Assembly: GCA_937858235.1 (NCBI GenBank)
Contig: CALLZZ010000575.1
Coordinates: 1-64,000, forward strand
DNA from: an uncultured Clostridia bacterium
Lineage (GTDB): Bacteria > Bacillota > Clostridia > Oscillospirales > Oscillospiraceae
DNA: 64,000 bases
Direction: 5' to 3'
In this document: piece by piece, positions 35,774 through 44,374 of the stretch
Layout of the letters: each line of letters opens with the position of its first letter
Numbering within the stretch: the first letter of the stretch is position 1
Notes under the pieces: generated by a model
Seen by the model: the letters and a program-made list of their open reading frames with translations, nothing else
Told to the model about the DNA's origin: nothing
Databases searched by the model: none
Translations under genes and position numbers: made by a program

Positions 35774-35901
35774 CGGGAACAATCGCGGACCTCTGCAGCC
35801 TATAGATACCTGCAGCGTATTACTGCGTAATAATTGAATATGGAAGTACAGCCACGGCTTTTTGCAGTACTGAAGGCAAGAAGGTAGTGGCCATTTTTTT
35901 A

Positions 35902-35937
35902 AAAGGCAAAGAACATAATAGTGTGCTCTTTGCCTTT
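35902..35937. terminator. Bidirectional terminator
   Basis: AAAGGCAAAGA (35902-35912) and TCTTTGCCTTT (35927-35937) form a perfect 11-bp stem flanked by A and T tracts. It serves the small plus-strand gene and the minus-strand chemoreceptor. Confidence 0.85.
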
Positions 35938-35948
35938 ATTAATCTATG

Positions 35949-37052
35949 TTATAGTTTAAATTGTTCGGTTAATTGACTTAATGCCTCGGTGTTTCTGGCC
36001 AGTTTTTCAGCCGCTTCGCTAGTCTGTATAATAGTTTTGGTAGCTTCTTCCGTGTGGCCGGCGATCTCCTGTGAACGCAGCGCGCTGTTAGCCATGGTTT
36101 CCGTTATGGAGTCAAAGGCTTCGGTAATTTCGTCTACAGATTTGATGATCTGATTGCTGGTCTTAGACGTTTTATCTATCAGCTTTAAGACCATATCGGA
36201 ATCGCCCTTATATTGCTGGCTGATAGTAATCATCTCATCAAAGTTCCTGGCTACATAAGTATTCATGAAATTAAGCAAATCATTACAGTTAGTAATCAGA
36301 TTATTGATAGAGCCCTGTACCTGGGTGGTCAATTCCTGAATATGGGTCACCGAGGTAGATGATTCTTCAGCCAGTTTCCGGACTTCTTCAGCTACAACCG
36401 CAAATCCCCGGCCCTGCTCACCGGCGCGGGCGGCTTCAATGGCGGCGTTCAGTGCCAGCAGATTGGTCTGGCTGGCTATACCGGATATATTAAGGGCCAA
36501 AGTGGAGATTTCATCGACAATTTTGGCTTTTTCAATGGCACCAACCATTTTCTGCTTGATGCTCTCGTAAAGCTGTTGGGTGGAATCGCGGTCAGATAAT
36601 GCTTGTTGCTCCAATGTAAGAGCTCTTTCTTCCACTGCTTTAGCTTTTTTATCATCTCCCTGCAGTTCCCGGTTTAATTCATCCAGCATTGCCCCCATTT
36701 CCTGACTGGAGGAATTCACCTCCTCAGAAGAAGCGGATACTTCTTCCAGACCGGCTGCAATTTCTTCTGTGGAGGAGGATATGCTTTGCATACGTGATGA
36801 GATATTTTGTCCAAACGCGGCTAAATGTTGACTGGCGGCAGCCAGTTCCTGAGATTGACCATTTATATTGGTTATGACATCGCGGAAACGAAGAGCCATT
36901 TTTTCGATGGCCTGGGCCAATCGACCAATATCATCAGGGCGGTTAAGCAACTGGGCGGGTACATCCACGTTCAAATCACCACTTGCTATAGCATCAGCTA
37001 TTTCAGTCAGCTGAGCCAACATAGTACTTTTTGAACCAAAACCTAATTCCAT
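35949..37052 (-). CDS. Soluble methyl-accepting chemotaxis-like protein
   Basis: A 367-residue protein without membrane segments. Residues about 10-65 resemble a HAMP unit ([33 protein letters not shown]). The rest is an MCP signalling domain with the conserved hairpin tip [20 protein letters not shown] and [20 protein letters not shown] chose ATG 37052 (AAGGAG upstream) over TTG 37061. It probably reports an internal signal to CheA; no che genes are nearby. Confidence 0.87.
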   Translation of the reverse strand: MELGFGSKSTMLAQLTEIADAIASGDLNVDVPAQLLNRPDDIGRLAQAIEKMALRFRDVITNINGQSQELAAASQHLAAFGQNISSRMQSISSSTEEIAAGLEEVSASSEEVNSSSQEMGAMLDELNRELQGDDKKAKAVEERALTLEQQALSDRDSTQQLYESIKQKMVGAIEKAKIVDEISTLALNISGIASQTNLLALNAAIEAARAGEQGRGFAVVAEEVRKLAEESSTSVTHIQELTTQVQGSINNLITNCNDLLNFMNTYVARNFDEMITISQQYKGDSDMVLKLIDKTSKTSNQIIKSVDEITEAFDSITETMANSALRSQEIAGHTEEATKTIIQTSEAAEKLARNTEALSQLTEQFKL

Positions 37053-37285
37053 ACTTACCAAACTCCTTCCGTGTGATAGGTTAAATCTACCTTACTTATT
37101 AGTCTACCGGAAATAATTCTATAGATTGTAAAATTTTATTTCTAATACTGCAAGGCCTATAAAATAATTTAATTGATCCATCAAATTATTTACCGTAAAT
37201 TTAAAGATAACATAAGTACTTTTACTCTAATACTAGTTAGGTTATACTAAAATGTGGGTTTAGAGACCTTATGAGGAGGACAAAA

Positions 37286-39490
37286 ATGAAGAAGTCTCGT
37301 CTTGTACTGCTGGCGTTCATACTGATTGCAGCAGTATTATGTCCGGTGGATTCAACCGAGGCTCAACCCGCCAATAAAAACAGCGGGAAAGTCTACCTAT
37401 TGTCAATAGATACTCTGTCCATATTGGATATCAATCATACCAATACGCCCAACCTGTGGGAACTATCCCAAAAAGGAGCGGTAGGGCTGTCCAGCAATCG
37501 GTCTTTGCGAAGTGCTAACAGCATGGACTCAAGTCTTACCATAGGAGCAGGTAATCTGGTCCGTGCCTATGGTGGAGGTATAATGGCCTATAACCGTGAT
37601 GAAAAAATCATGAACCGTAATCAGACTGCGGCCCAGTTATATCAAAACTTGACCGGATGGGACCCGGAGGATAGCGCCGCTCTTTTAGTCAACCTGCCGG
37701 AGATTTTGACCGGGATGAGCACCGAAAATGTGAATTCAGTACCTGGTGCTATGGGCGAACTTTTGAAAAATAACCAGCACCAGGTTTGTGTCCTGGGGAA
37801 TGGTGATATCAATGGTACCCCTTTCAGGTCATCCGTAGCTATAGGCATGGATGCCGCCGGCCGGGTACCACTTGGCGATGTAGGGGCCAATACTTACACA
37901 CAGTCACCGGAAAGTTATCTGGGCTGGGAGACGAATTACAGTTATCTGCTCAGCCAGGCTAAAGTTAATCAAAAACAGGCGGATGTTATCATTATTGAGC
38001 TGTCTGATTTGGCCAGGCTTGATAAATCAGATATTGCATTCCCTGAAATATTGGAGAAACAGAGAAACATCTATCTGCACCGGATCGATGAATTTGTGGG
38101 CGAGTTGAGTAAGCAAATGAATGCTCAAGAGGACATGATGCTGATTGTCGCGCCTTCGCCCTCTTTGACCCAGATATCGAATAAAAATAACTTTACACCG
38201 GTTATTGCCTATGGTAAAAATATCGAGCATGGATTCCTTACTTCCGGTGCCACCCGCCGTGATTATATTGTGTCCAATACAGATATAGCACCTACGGTGC
38301 TGGGTTTCTTTAACATCAAGACTTCACCTTCCATGATTGGACAATCCATACAAAGTAGATCAACTCCGGGAATCGACACTTTACAGGCCGCTCAGAATTT
38401 AAGTCTGTCTGCCGCTACGGTAAACCGCCTGAGGGCCCCCATGGTCAAGGGCTATATATTAATGTTGATTATCTTTATTCTGCTCAGTGTTATTGCTATC
38501 TTTGGGATTCCCCGACTTACCAGAGCGGTGGAGCCATTGGTAGTCAGTCTGGTAGCCGTCCCTCTGGTATTCTTGCCCCTGGGCCGGCTTAATTTGGCTG
38601 CTGACTGGGAGTATATTCTATTTGCAGTGCTTGCTATTATTATTATTACTGCCCTGGCCATCTACCTGTGCCGCTTCGATTTCCATAGGGCTTTTATCGC
38701 ACTTACCGGGATAACCGCTGTTGCCATTGACCTCGATGTGATTACCGGTTTTCACATGATTCAAAGATCAGTGCTTGGTTACGATCCCATGGCCGGTGCA
38801 CGCTATTACGGCATCGGCAATGAATATATGGGAATACTGCTCGGCAGCATTATCATTTTAGGTGCCGTAGCATACGATAAATTTCCACGTAAATGGATGC
38901 TGGGGCTGATAACCCTCGTTTTTTTAATGCACTGTTACATTATCGCCGGACCTTCGCTTGGTGCTCAATCTGACGGGGTGCTCACTGCGCCGGCCGCCTT
39001 CCTGGTAACCATCGCGTTGCTGGGTAATGTCAGGATAAATCCCCGGGTTTTGTTGGGCATGTTGGGTATAGTAGTGGCGTCTATCCTGGGCCTTACCCTG
39101 TATGACATGAGTCGCCCCGTGGAAATGCAAACCCACATTGGCCGTGCAGCCCATCAAATAATTTCGGGGGGATGGAAGGAAGGCATTATTATAATTGCCC
39201 GCAAATTGGGAATGAATTTCAAGCTAATCCGCTATACCATCTGGAGCCGTGTTTTCCTGGTAATGCTGGGTGTCCTGGCCCTGTTGATATATAGGCCGGT
39301 GGGTGCCATGGAGAAAATCAGACTGCAGAGACCACGTATAATAAAAGGCTTTGCCGGTATACTAACGGGAGCCATCGTAGGACTTATCATAAATGATTCC
39401 GGAATCGTTGCTGCCGCTACTACCAGTATTTATATGGTAATACCGCTTTTGCTGCTAATGATGAATTTACAGAAAAAACCGGTTGATTAA
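37286..39490 (+). CDS. Phosphatase/sulfatase-fold membrane protein
   Basis: A 734-residue protein with a signal peptide. Residues about 25-375 form an extracytoplasmic domain with an alkaline-phosphatase/sulfatase-like look (YLLSIDTLSILDINHTNTPN, then IVSNTDIAPTVLGFFNIKT); metal ligands cannot be confirmed by eye. Residues about 390-735 contain around ten membrane helices. GAGGAGG precedes ATG 37286; the longer frame from 37271 lacks one. It may act on envelope glycopolymers. The fusion of this fold to a C-terminal polytopic domain is known only from uncharacterised Firmicutes proteins, as far as I recall. Confidence 0.7.
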   Translation: MKKSRLVLLAFILIAAVLCPVDSTEAQPANKNSGKVYLLSIDTLSILDINHTNTPNLWELSQKGAVGLSSNRSLRSANSMDSSLTIGAGNLVRAYGGGIMAYNRDEKIMNRNQTAAQLYQNLTGWDPEDSAALLVNLPEILTGMSTENVNSVPGAMGELLKNNQHQVCVLGNGDINGTPFRSSVAIGMDAAGRVPLGDVGANTYTQSPESYLGWETNYSYLLSQAKVNQKQADVIIIELSDLARLDKSDIAFPEILEKQRNIYLHRIDEFVGELSKQMNAQEDMMLIVAPSPSLTQISNKNNFTPVIAYGKNIEHGFLTSGATRRDYIVSNTDIAPTVLGFFNIKTSPSMIGQSIQSRSTPGIDTLQAAQNLSLSAATVNRLRAPMVKGYILMLIIFILLSVIAIFGIPRLTRAVEPLVVSLVAVPLVFLPLGRLNLAADWEYILFAVLAIIIITALAIYLCRFDFHRAFIALTGITAVAIDLDVITGFHMIQRSVLGYDPMAGARYYGIGNEYMGILLGSIIILGAVAYDKFPRKWMLGLITLVFLMHCYIIAGPSLGAQSDGVLTAPAAFLVTIALLGNVRINPRVLLGMLGIVVASILGLTLYDMSRPVEMQTHIGRAAHQIISGGWKEGIIIIARKLGMNFKLIRYTIWSRVFLVMLGVLALLIYRPVGAMEKIRLQRPRIIKGFAGILTGAIVGLIINDSGIVAAATTSIYMVIPLLLLMMNLQKKPVD

Positions 39491-39543
39491 CTATTAACCC
39501 CAACCGGACTGTGTGATAAGGATAAGTTCCCCATTTAAAGCCC

Positions 39544-39572
39544 TTTACTTTGACCTGAGTACATCTTATAAT
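39544..39572 (+). promoter_or_regulatory. Promoter of tRNA-Ala
   Basis: TTTACT (39544-39549) and perfect TATAAT (39567-39572), spaced 17 bp, 34 bp before the tRNA 5' end. Confidence 0.75.
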
Positions 39573-39606
39573 TAGGAAGGAAAATATAAGATGTAGTTGT
39601 ACAAGT

Positions 39607-39682
39607 GGGGGCGTGGCTCAGCTGGGAGAGCACCTCGTTCGCAACGAGGGGGTCGTGGGTTCGAATCCCATCGTCTCCACCA
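39607..39682 (+). tRNA. tRNA-Ala (anticodon CGC)
   Basis: Acceptor GGGGGCG pairs with CGTCTCC, including the G3-U70 pair that marks alanine tRNAs. The anticodon stem CCTCG/CGAGG encloses TTCGCAA (anticodon CGC). The T-arm is GTGGG-TTCGAAT-CCCAT. The 3' CCA is encoded. Cloverleaf complete. Confidence 0.95.
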
Positions 39683-39740
39683 AAAACAAAAGGTAAAAAA
39701 GATTTATCGGTCTCAAAGCCAGTAAATCCGAGCCTTTCAA

Positions 39741-39774
39741 GGGCTTTCACTCTAAAAAGTGGAAGCTCTTTTTT
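39741..39774 (+). terminator. Terminator of the tRNA-Ala transcript
   Basis: GGGCTTTCACT (39741-39751) pairs with AGTGGAAGCTC (39758-39768) with two G-U pairs, then six T. Confidence 0.8.
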
Positions 39775-39841
39775 CGTAGATTTATTGGGGTAAAAGCTTC
39801 ACTCTGATGGGACTTGAACCCGCAAGTAAAAGCATTCAGGG

Positions 39842-39885
39842 GTAGCGCCCTTTTGTAATCACAGCGAAATGAAAAAGGGCGCCAC
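39842..39885 (+). repeat. Hairpin at ICE left edge
   Basis: GTAGCGCCCTTTT (39842-39854) pairs, with one mismatch, with AAAAGGGCGCCAC (39873-39885). Shares its AAGGGCGC core with the following hairpin. Confidence 0.65.
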
Positions 39886-39919
39886 TTAAATTGAAATCAA
39901 AAAACAAAATAAAACTGCC

Positions 39920-39974
39920 AAAGGGCGCTGATTTTACGGTTGATGAAAAGCCGGTTAAAGTCAGCGCCCTTTTT
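39920..39974 (+). terminator. Terminator-like hairpin before first ICE gene
   Basis: AAAGGGCGCTGA (39920-39931) and TCAGCGCCCTTT (39961-39972) are perfectly complementary, followed by a T run; inner bases also pair partly. It insulates or attenuates the ICE operon: the first gene starts 21 bp later. Confidence 0.8.
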
Positions 39975-39995
39975 GCGTTTATGGAAAGGAGAGCC

Positions 39996-40226
39996 ATGCT
40001 GGTACGATACAAGAAAAATAGAAAAAATGCCTGTTACGATTCGGATACTCTCATAACAACAGGCAAGATACAGCCGGAGGAACGGCCTTGCGGTCCGTTC
40101 GAGAGCTGCGGCAACTGTCCATACCCCTCCCACGGTTTCATCTGCTACAGCTCGGAGGGAGATTGCCTCAGAACTGATATGAATAAGATCCACCGAAAAA
40201 ACAGAAAGGAAGAAAACCGATGTTAG
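39996..40226 (+). CDS. Small Cys-rich ICE protein
   Basis: A 76-residue protein starting MLVRYKKNRKNACYDSD; AAAGGAG lies just before this ATG, while the longer frame from 39891 runs through the hairpin and lacks one. Five Cys (CGPFESCGNCPYP, FICYSSEGDC) suggest a zinc-binding fold. First gene of the ICE operon; function unknown. It overlaps the next frame by 7 nt. Confidence 0.65.
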   Translation: MLVRYKKNRKNACYDSDTLITTGKIQPEERPCGPFESCGNCPYPSHGFICYSSEGDCLRTDMNKIHRKNRKEENRC

Positions 40227-40471
40227 AAATGAAACTGCGAAAGCGTGATGCCCCCTCCTATCGCACAGCGGTCATCACCTTTCCCGCCAATGAGCCGGAC
40301 TTGCAGAAAGCGATGGATGGAATCGGCATTGGTATCACAACGGAAAAACTGTGCGTGGTAGATGCTGTTCAGAATGAGGATAAGGGATTGCATCCTGCTC
40401 ATGCCGGAGGGCATGACCACGGAACAATGCCTTGCACCCCTGAACCAAGCCGCGGCATGGAGATAAAATAG
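40220..40471 (+). pseudogene. Truncated ICE protein, likely frameshifted
   Basis: An 83-residue frame beginning MLEMKLRKRDAPSYRTAVIT. The first ~57 residues look like a normal N-terminus (EPDLQKAMDGIGIGITTEKL), but the end (HPAHAGGHDHGTMPCTPEPS) has low-complexity, out-of-frame character. The +1 frame over the same bases reads ILLMPEGMTTEQCLAPLNQA, which is protein-like, so a frameshift or internal deletion is likely. I think it is the N-terminal piece of a longer ICE accessory protein; no family is certain. Confidence 0.5.
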
Positions 40472-40545
40472 CGGAATCTTTGTATTTGATATAGCTATTT
40501 TCAAAAAACTGTGGCATTGTGTTGTGCTTGAAGGAGGTGCATAGA

Positions 40546-40833
40546 ATGGAGCAATGGAAAGAATCTCTGCAGACTGCAATGGACGAGCGCTTTGACGCAG
40601 CCTTTGCGGAGCTGGCGAAATCCAACGCGGATGTCAGGAAAGCAATCAAACAGCAACGGGATGCATCGGTGCTGGTAAAAGATCATCCAAAGTACGATGA
40701 GGAACTTAAACAACTGGTGGATTCATATTTTGAGGCCATGCAGCTACTGCTGGGAGAGCATGGACAGCATCTATACATTCAAGGCGCCAAGGACTGCGTA
40801 ACAGTTTTAAGAGAGTTCGGCATCATCAAGTAG
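40546..40833 (+). CDS. Small ICE accessory protein
   Basis: A 95-residue helical protein starting MEQWKESLQTAMDERFD, with AAGGAGGTG 8 nt upstream; the longer frame from 40519 includes this site. Composition suggests a three-helix bundle. No family recognised; similarly placed small proteins occur in Clostridia conjugative elements. Confidence 0.65.
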   Translation: MEQWKESLQTAMDERFDAAFAELAKSNADVRKAIKQQRDASVLVKDHPKYDEELKQLVDSYFEAMQLLLGEHGQHLYIQGAKDCVTVLREFGIIK

Positions 40834-40874
40834 CATAGACAATCACGTCTGTGCTTTTTTAGACCCAAAATCAA

Positions 40875-40914
40875 AACAGGGCCGTTTCCCCAACAGGATT
40901 CGGCCTTGTTTTTT
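40875..40914 (+). terminator. Intrinsic terminator
   Basis: AACAGGGCCG (40875-40884) pairs with CGGCCTTGTT (40901-40910) with one bulge, followed by TTTT. Confidence 0.7.
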
Positions 40915-40963
40915 GTGCCTTTTTCGCCTTCCTTTCCGGGGAAACGACCGGAAAGGAGCAGCC

Positions 40964-41296
40964 ATGAAAAAAGAGCGGCTTGCAGAGCATCTGCACAAAT
41001 ACCATCACGGCGCAGAAAATGCCGTTATAAGCAAAACGCTGGAACTGACCTTTCGCATTTCAGGCAAGGAGCTACGGAATCTGGTCAATGCCCTGCGCCG
41101 TGATGGTATCCCAATCGCCAGCGATCAAAGCGGATATTTTTATGCAAAGACGGAAGCAGAAGTCCGCCTGACCATTCGGCACATGAGAAACCGCATCAGC
41201 GGAATCAGCGCCGCCATCACAGGGCTCAGGCGTTCCCTCGCGGCATTTGACGATACGCAGATGCGCCTGCCGCTGGAGGGAGGTGATGACTCCTGA
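40964..41296 (+). CDS. Small HTH-like ICE protein
   Basis: A 110-residue protein starting MKKERLAEHLHKYHHGAENA behind GGAAAGGAGCAGCC. The segment SGKELRNLVNALRRDGIPIA, then SDQSGYFYA, resembles a winged helix-turn-helix, so it may bind DNA. The C-terminal half is helical. It ends within the ribosome site region of the methylase gene. Confidence 0.65.
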   Translation: MKKERLAEHLHKYHHGAENAVISKTLELTFRISGKELRNLVNALRRDGIPIASDQSGYFYAKTEAEVRLTIRHMRNRISGISAAITGLRRSLAAFDDTQMRLPLEGGDDS

Positions 41297-42156
41297 ACAG
41301 CTTTATGTCCTGGATCGGCGGCAAGAAATCCCTGCGTGAGCTGATCGTCACGCTTTTCCCCCTCTATTATGAGCGGTACATCGAGGTATTCGGCGGGGGC
41401 GGCTGGGTGCTTTTTCATAAGGCGCCCGGTAATGACTTTGAGGTCTACAACGACTTCAACAGCCTGTTGGTCAATCTGTACCGCTGTGTGCGGGAAAAGC
41501 CCTATGAGCTGATGGAAGCACTGCAATATGCCCTCAACTCCCGTGAGGATTTTGAGTTTGTAAAAAATGCTCTCGCCCGTGACAGCCCTGCTTCCGATGT
41601 GCAAAAAGCGGCGTGGTTTTACCAGCTCATCCGTTACAGCTATGCGTCAGGGCTTACCAGTTACGGCAGTCAGCCCCACGATATTCGCGCCAATTTCCCG
41701 GTCATTGAACAGGCCCACAGACGCCTTGCCAAGGTAGTCATTGAAAACAAGGATTTTGAAAAGCTGATCGGCCAGTATGACCGACCCGTCAGTTTTTTCT
41801 ACTGTGACCCGCCTTATTTTGAAACTGAAAGCTACTACAAAAATGTAGGCGAGGACGGCTTCACAGAAAAAGATCACATCCGTCTGCGGGATGCACTCCT
41901 GCGGATCGAAGGTAAATTCCTGCTCTCATATAACGACTGTGAGTTTATCCGTGACCTCTACGATGCGCCGGGAATTCAAATTGACTCTTATACCCGTATC
42001 AATAACATCAAACAACGCTATGACAATGGGGCGCAGTTCCCCGAAATCCTCATTGCCAACTACGACATGCAGGAACGTGAGGAAAACGCCCCCTCACAGC
42101 TTAATCTGTTTGACGTGGGCTGTCTAAACACTGAAAAGGAGGAACCAACCTTATGA
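41293..42156 (+). CDS. Dam-type DNA adenine N6-methyltransferase
   Basis: About 287 residues. The SAM-binding motif is at the N-terminus (WIGGKKSLRELI, EVFGGGGWVLFHK), the catalytic motif is DPPY (FFYCDPPYFETESYY) near residue 175, and a target-recognition region lies between, as in D12-class adenine methylases. ATG 41305 is too far from the GGGAGG site at 41278. CTG 41293 is 9 nt away and gives the family-typical start (M/L)NSFMSWIGGKK, so a CTG start is likely. Protects or marks ICE DNA; no matching endonuclease is adjacent. Confidence 0.87.
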   Translation: MNSFMSWIGGKKSLRELIVTLFPLYYERYIEVFGGGGWVLFHKAPGNDFEVYNDFNSLLVNLYRCVREKPYELMEALQYALNSREDFEFVKNALARDSPASDVQKAAWFYQLIRYSYASGLTSYGSQPHDIRANFPVIEQAHRRLAKVVIENKDFEKLIGQYDRPVSFFYCDPPYFETESYYKNVGEDGFTEKDHIRLRDALLRIEGKFLLSYNDCEFIRDLYDAPGIQIDSYTRINNIKQRYDNGAQFPEILIANYDMQEREENAPSQLNLFDVGCLNTEKEEPTL

Positions 42157-42728
42157 AAAAGAATCCTATGCCCCAAATCGGCCTCCCTGCCGATGCCTGC
42201 CAGATGTCCGGCTTTACGGACAAGGATACCTTGGAGCTTCATGCCGCCGAGGGTGCCCTTGTATTTATGAAGGACAAAATGACAGCACTGGAGGTGTCAA
42301 GAGCCATCCAAAGCCTCAGCACCATTGCCTCCAGCCTGACTGTCACCCTTGCCGACGCCTGCGGGCTTTGCGATAACTGCGGCGATGGACTCTGCGAGGA
42401 CTGTGAAAACACAGTGAAGCACACCTCACGCCTTGGCAATCCTGCCGAGTGGGTAGCAAACTGCTCTCTCTGCCATGACCTTTTGGATGAAAGCCAGTGC
42501 ATCCATATCCCCGATTATCTGATGGAGGAAGCGGGTATTCCCGCAGGCACCAAGCTGGAAGCCTGCACCGATGAGGACAGCGGAGAGATCACGGTTGCCG
42601 CCGCCGATATTCAGCAGGATATCACCGATATCTCCCCCGATATTCTGGAGGTTCTGGCACTGAGCGGCATCTGCCTTGCGGAGCTGGATGAACTGATTAT
42701 GCTGGAGGAAATCGTCTATGGCAAATGA
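42153..42728 (+). CDS. Cys-rich ICE protein with AbrB-like segment
   Basis: A 191-residue protein overlapping the methylase stop by 4 nt. The middle has a Cys cluster (CGLCDNCGDGLCEDC, CSLCHDLL), probably a zinc site, followed by HIPDYLMEEAGIPAGTKLEA, which resembles the SpoVT/AbrB swapped-hairpin DNA-binding domain. The Cys cluster plus AbrB-like part hints at a regulator, but I cannot name a family. Confidence 0.65.
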   Translation: MKKNPMPQIGLPADACQMSGFTDKDTLELHAAEGALVFMKDKMTALEVSRAIQSLSTIASSLTVTLADACGLCDNCGDGLCEDCENTVKHTSRLGNPAEWVANCSLCHDLLDESQCIHIPDYLMEEAGIPAGTKLEACTDEDSGEITVAAADIQQDITDISPDILEVLALSGICLAELDELIMLEEIVYGK

Positions 42729-43458
42729 TTTTCCGTATGTTTACCCTTATTCTCGTGAGGAAGCAAAGCGGCTGAACCAGCTTCCCCTGTGGCGGGATAG
42801 CCATAAGGAGAACGTGGCCTGTAAAGATGCCATTGAGGAAGCGATTCGCCGGGACTTTGACGGCATGTATCTCGACAAGGACTGCGCCGAAAGCGTAATT
42901 GCCAAGTTTGGATACCACCGGGTGGCTTACGTTCTCGCCAACTCCCTTCAGCGGAAGGACTACGATGGGCGCTTTTCCCGCGGCAACCACGATTGGGCAA
43001 AGCAGAACTATATCCCGCCCGACAAGGACGCCTACACCAACAGCAATAGTAAATTCGCTGTTGACAGCCATCCTGCGGTGCTGGACGGTTTTGTCAACCA
43101 GTACCGCAGGGCATACCAGAGCCTTGCCCTGATCGACCATACCCACTGCCTACCCGATACGGAAAAGCAAGATTTTGAGGGCAAGGTAGTTGTCCTCTCG
43201 CCCAAAGCGCTGAAGGAAAGCTGCCTCACGGCACAGGATCAGCTCTGGCTGTGTACCGGCGGATTCGGCACTCATGCCGGAGCCAGAGGACGGGCTGTCT
43301 TTGCCACCAACCTCGCAGACGGTGAGAAAACCCGCTGGGATAGAACCGACTTTGTCGGCGTGCTCGCGGACAGCCACCTTCCCGATTGGGCGATTGAAAA
43401 GCTCTCAGAGATGCAGGAGCAGGAATCTTCCGCTATGGGAGGGATGGAAATGAAGTGA
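42718..43458 (+). CDS. DUF3849-type ICE protein
   Basis: A 246-residue protein. YVYPYSREEAKRLNQLPLW, then CKDAIEEAIRRDFDGMYLD and VAYVLANSLQRKDYDGRFS, are characteristic of DUF3849 proteins of conjugative elements. A second domain (about 150-230) contains KALKESCLTAQDQLWLCTGG. It overlaps the previous gene by 11 nt. Role unknown; family members sit near DNA methylases in ICEs. Confidence 0.75.
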   Translation: MANDFPYVYPYSREEAKRLNQLPLWRDSHKENVACKDAIEEAIRRDFDGMYLDKDCAESVIAKFGYHRVAYVLANSLQRKDYDGRFSRGNHDWAKQNYIPPDKDAYTNSNSKFAVDSHPAVLDGFVNQYRRAYQSLALIDHTHCLPDTEKQDFEGKVVVLSPKALKESCLTAQDQLWLCTGGFGTHAGARGRAVFATNLADGEKTRWDRTDFVGVLADSHLPDWAIEKLSEMQEQESSAMGGMEMK

Positions 43459-43471
43459 CGGAGGTGGAAAT

Positions 43472-44026
43472 ATGTCTGGAATCTCATTAAAAAATGGCCT
43501 CATTTCCTACTATGGGAATCCGGCGGGATACACAGAAAAAGAAAAAGCCGTGGTGGACAGCATCTTCCGAAATGATGAGCTGTCCGGCTGGCTAAAGAGC
43601 CGTTCCTTAACGCCTGAGTGGACAGACGGCGTGATGGAGCGGCTTCTTGCAGGGGAACGAATGGGCGGCATGGAAGCCGCCACTCCCCTGAAGAATGTCC
43701 GCATCTGGCAGCTTAAGCCCGATGTAGATATTCTCAAGAAGTTTATATCCTACGAAGAAATGGTGCGGCAGTTTGGAGAACCGTCTCCTGAAGATTACCG
43801 TATCGCCTATGACGGTCAGCTCGACACCAACGACCTCGAAGCCATCTATGCAAGGTGCAATATCAATCACCCGCCGGGATATAACGGACATTCTCTGTCC
43901 ATGTCTGACGTGGTGGAGCTTTATGACGCACAGGGCAGCGAGTATCACTACTGCGACCGCTTCGGTTTCGAGCAGATCAGCTTCGAGGGACCGGAGCAAA
44001 CCCAAACCATGGACATGGGTATGTAG
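43472..44026 (+). CDS. YodL-domain ICE protein
   Basis: A 184-residue protein. The C-terminal ~110 residues (VRIWQLKPDVDILKKFISYE, YDGQLDTNDLEAIYARCNIN, HPPGYNGHSLSMSDVVELYD, YHYCDRFGFEQI) match the YodL domain common in Clostridia mobile elements. The N-terminal part is unassigned. GACGGAGGTGG precedes the ATG. Function unknown. Confidence 0.78.
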   Translation: MSGISLKNGLISYYGNPAGYTEKEKAVVDSIFRNDELSGWLKSRSLTPEWTDGVMERLLAGERMGGMEAATPLKNVRIWQLKPDVDILKKFISYEEMVRQFGEPSPEDYRIAYDGQLDTNDLEAIYARCNINHPPGYNGHSLSMSDVVELYDAQGSEYHYCDRFGFEQISFEGPEQTQTMDMGM

Positions 44027-44080
44027 GCAGCTTCAGGCTGTCTTTTCTCATGCCCCGATCAATAAAAGGGAGGAAACTAT

Positions 44081-44341
44081 ATGATTCAGCTTATGAAAAA
44101 GATAAAAGGCACAATTTCACACAAGATTATGGCGGTTAAGGAGGCCGCCAGTCTCTTATTGCGCAGCAGGAGCATTCTCACCGGCAACGCCGGGGAGGGT
44201 TACATCGATACGGCTATCAAAATCCTGCTGGCCGTTGTCCTTGGCGCCCTGCTCCTTGCGGGGCTTTACGCACTGTTTGGGGAAACGGTCCTGCCGACCC
44301 TGACTGAGCGCATTAAGGAAATGTTCAACTACGGAGGTTAA
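44081..44341 (+). CDS. Pilin-like small membrane protein, copy 1
   Basis: An 86-residue protein: basic leader (about 36 residues), then the motif AGEGYID, a hydrophobic helix (TAIKILLAVVLGALLLAGLY) and a short tail (TERIKEMFNYGG). This is the layout of class-III/Flp prepilins: cleavage after Gly would leave E1 and put Asp at +5, where Flp pilins have Glu. The last 51 residues are identical, save one, with the gene at 48684. GGGAGGAAACT precedes the ATG. Probably a Tad-system pilin processed by the peptidase at 48904. Confidence 0.72.
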   Translation: MIQLMKKIKGTISHKIMAVKEAASLLLRSRSILTGNAGEGYIDTAIKILLAVVLGALLLAGLYALFGETVLPTLTERIKEMFNYGG

Positions 44342-44374
44342 TGGCATCAAAAACTTTAAAAAAGGAGGAAAATC

